A stretch of 5,609 nucleotides of DNA, from assembly GCA_900752305.1 (NCBI GenBank), contig CAADUV010000090.1, forward strand, positions 1 to 5,609. The letters run 5' to 3'. Both the position numbers and the translations under genes were made by a program. The notes below the pieces were generated by a model. The model saw only the letters and a list, made by a program, of their open reading frames with translations. It made no database searches and was not told the origin of the DNA. The stretch is from an uncultured Oscillospiraceae bacterium (GTDB taxonomy: Bacteria > Bacillota > Clostridia > Oscillospirales > Oscillospiraceae). Below are positions 5,170-5,609 of the stretch, piece by piece (positions within the stretch are counted from its first letter, which is position 1; every line of letters starts with the position of its first letter).

Positions 5170-5556
5170 ATGCTGAAACGATACGCCTGGTTAGATACAT
5201 TTCTCCGCGCCCACTCCGGTGTGACCTACGATTGGAAGGAGGAGTGGCAATGGCACCGCTACCTGTTGGACGGCAAGCTGTTCGCCGCCCTCTGCCAGCC
5301 CGACTCGGAGCACAAGGACTACGATTGCCGCCCCCTGCTCACGGTGAAATGCGAGCCGGAGTTGGCCGTCGCCCTGCGGGCGGAGTACCCGGAGGACATC
5401 CTGCCTGGGTTCTACATGAACAAGACCCACTGGAACACCATCTTCCTGGATGGGCATCTGTCCCAAGACCAGCTGGAACAGTTCTGCGACCGCTCCTATC
5501 AGCTGATCTTCAGCAAGCTCACCCAAAAACGCCAGCGGGAGCTGACGGAAGGATAA
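5170..5556 (+). CDS. MmcQ/YjbR-family protein
   Basis: This 128-residue protein matches the MmcQ/YjbR (former DUF419) family: LTVKCEPELA at 57-66 and PGFYMNKTHWNTIFLDG at 79-95 are the typical blocks. The family has a double-wing fold like some DNA-binding proteins, but its cellular role is not established. The ATG at 5170 was chosen because GGAG (5160-5163) lies 6 nt upstream; a TTG at 5149 would overlap the regulator stop. It begins 17 bp after the regulator and is probably co-transcribed with it, ending just before a strong terminator. Confidence 0.9.
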   Translation: MLKRYAWLDTFLRAHSGVTYDWKEEWQWHRYLLDGKLFAALCQPDSEHKDYDCRPLLTVKCEPELAVALRAEYPEDILPGFYMNKTHWNTIFLDGHLSQDQLEQFCDRSYQLIFSKLTQKRQRELTEG

Positions 5557-5568
5557 ATAGCGCAAAAG

Positions 5569-5595
5569 AGCACCCAGCCATCGGCTGGGTGCTTT
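5569..5595. terminator. Strong intrinsic terminator, possibly bidirectional
   Basis: GCACCCAGCC (5570-5579) and GGCTGGGTGC (5583-5592) form a perfect 10-bp stem with an ATC loop, followed by TTT. An AAAAG run before the stem gives a short U-tract on the other strand, so it could work in both directions. It ends the regulator-YjbR transcript 13 nt after the stop. Confidence 0.88.
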
Positions 5596-5609
5596 GTCAT
5601 CGTTGGGAC

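Overview
The window looks like a chromosomal segment of a GC-rich, low-oxygen Firmicute, probably a gut Oscillospiraceae-type clostridium. That placement is inferred from strong AGGAGG-type ribosome binding sites, GC-rich housekeeping genes with Firmicutes-style families, and gene content. It has two very different parts: a visibly AT-rich accessory block at about 1-1130, and a GC-rich ordinary block at about 1131-5609.

The accessory block is the interesting part. On the minus strand it reads promoter (TTGAGT-N17-TATAAT, 989-1017), then about 290 nt of highly structured non-coding sequence (about 982-690), then the first 224 codons of a reverse transcriptase (672 running off the window at 1). 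This matches the layout of a defence-associated reverse transcriptase of the DRT2 (UG2) type. Known DRT2 systems copy part of the upstream ncRNA in a rolling, template-jumping way into concatemeric cDNA that encodes a stop-free protein called Neo. The sequence supports that reading here. On the plus strand, opposite to the ncRNA, an extended -10 box (TGATATAAT, 820-828) lies upstream of a perfect -35 box (TTGACA, 944-949), which is the wrong order for a promoter. If a cDNA ending at CAAT (951-954) jumps back to the identical CAAT at 807-810, the repeat unit is 144 nt. TTGACA then falls exactly 17 nt before TATAAT. The unit is divisible by three and one frame has no stop codon, giving a predicted 48-residue repeat with a Shine-Dalgarno (836-842) and a single in-frame ATG (857).

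The GC-rich block holds, on the minus strand, a 710-residue SulP-family anion transporter with a STAS domain and an unusual charged C-terminal extension (1131-3263), and the azlC-azlD branched-chain amino acid exporter pair, which overlap by 4 nt (3418-4439). Divergently, on the plus strand, lie an XRE/cupin regulator (4592-5152) and a MmcQ/YjbR-family gene (5170-5556), closed by a strong terminator (5569-5595). The 150 bp between azlC and the regulator contains overlapping divergent promoters and three copies of an ATCGAAC motif, likely operators of the XRE regulator, so the regulator probably controls azlCD and itself.
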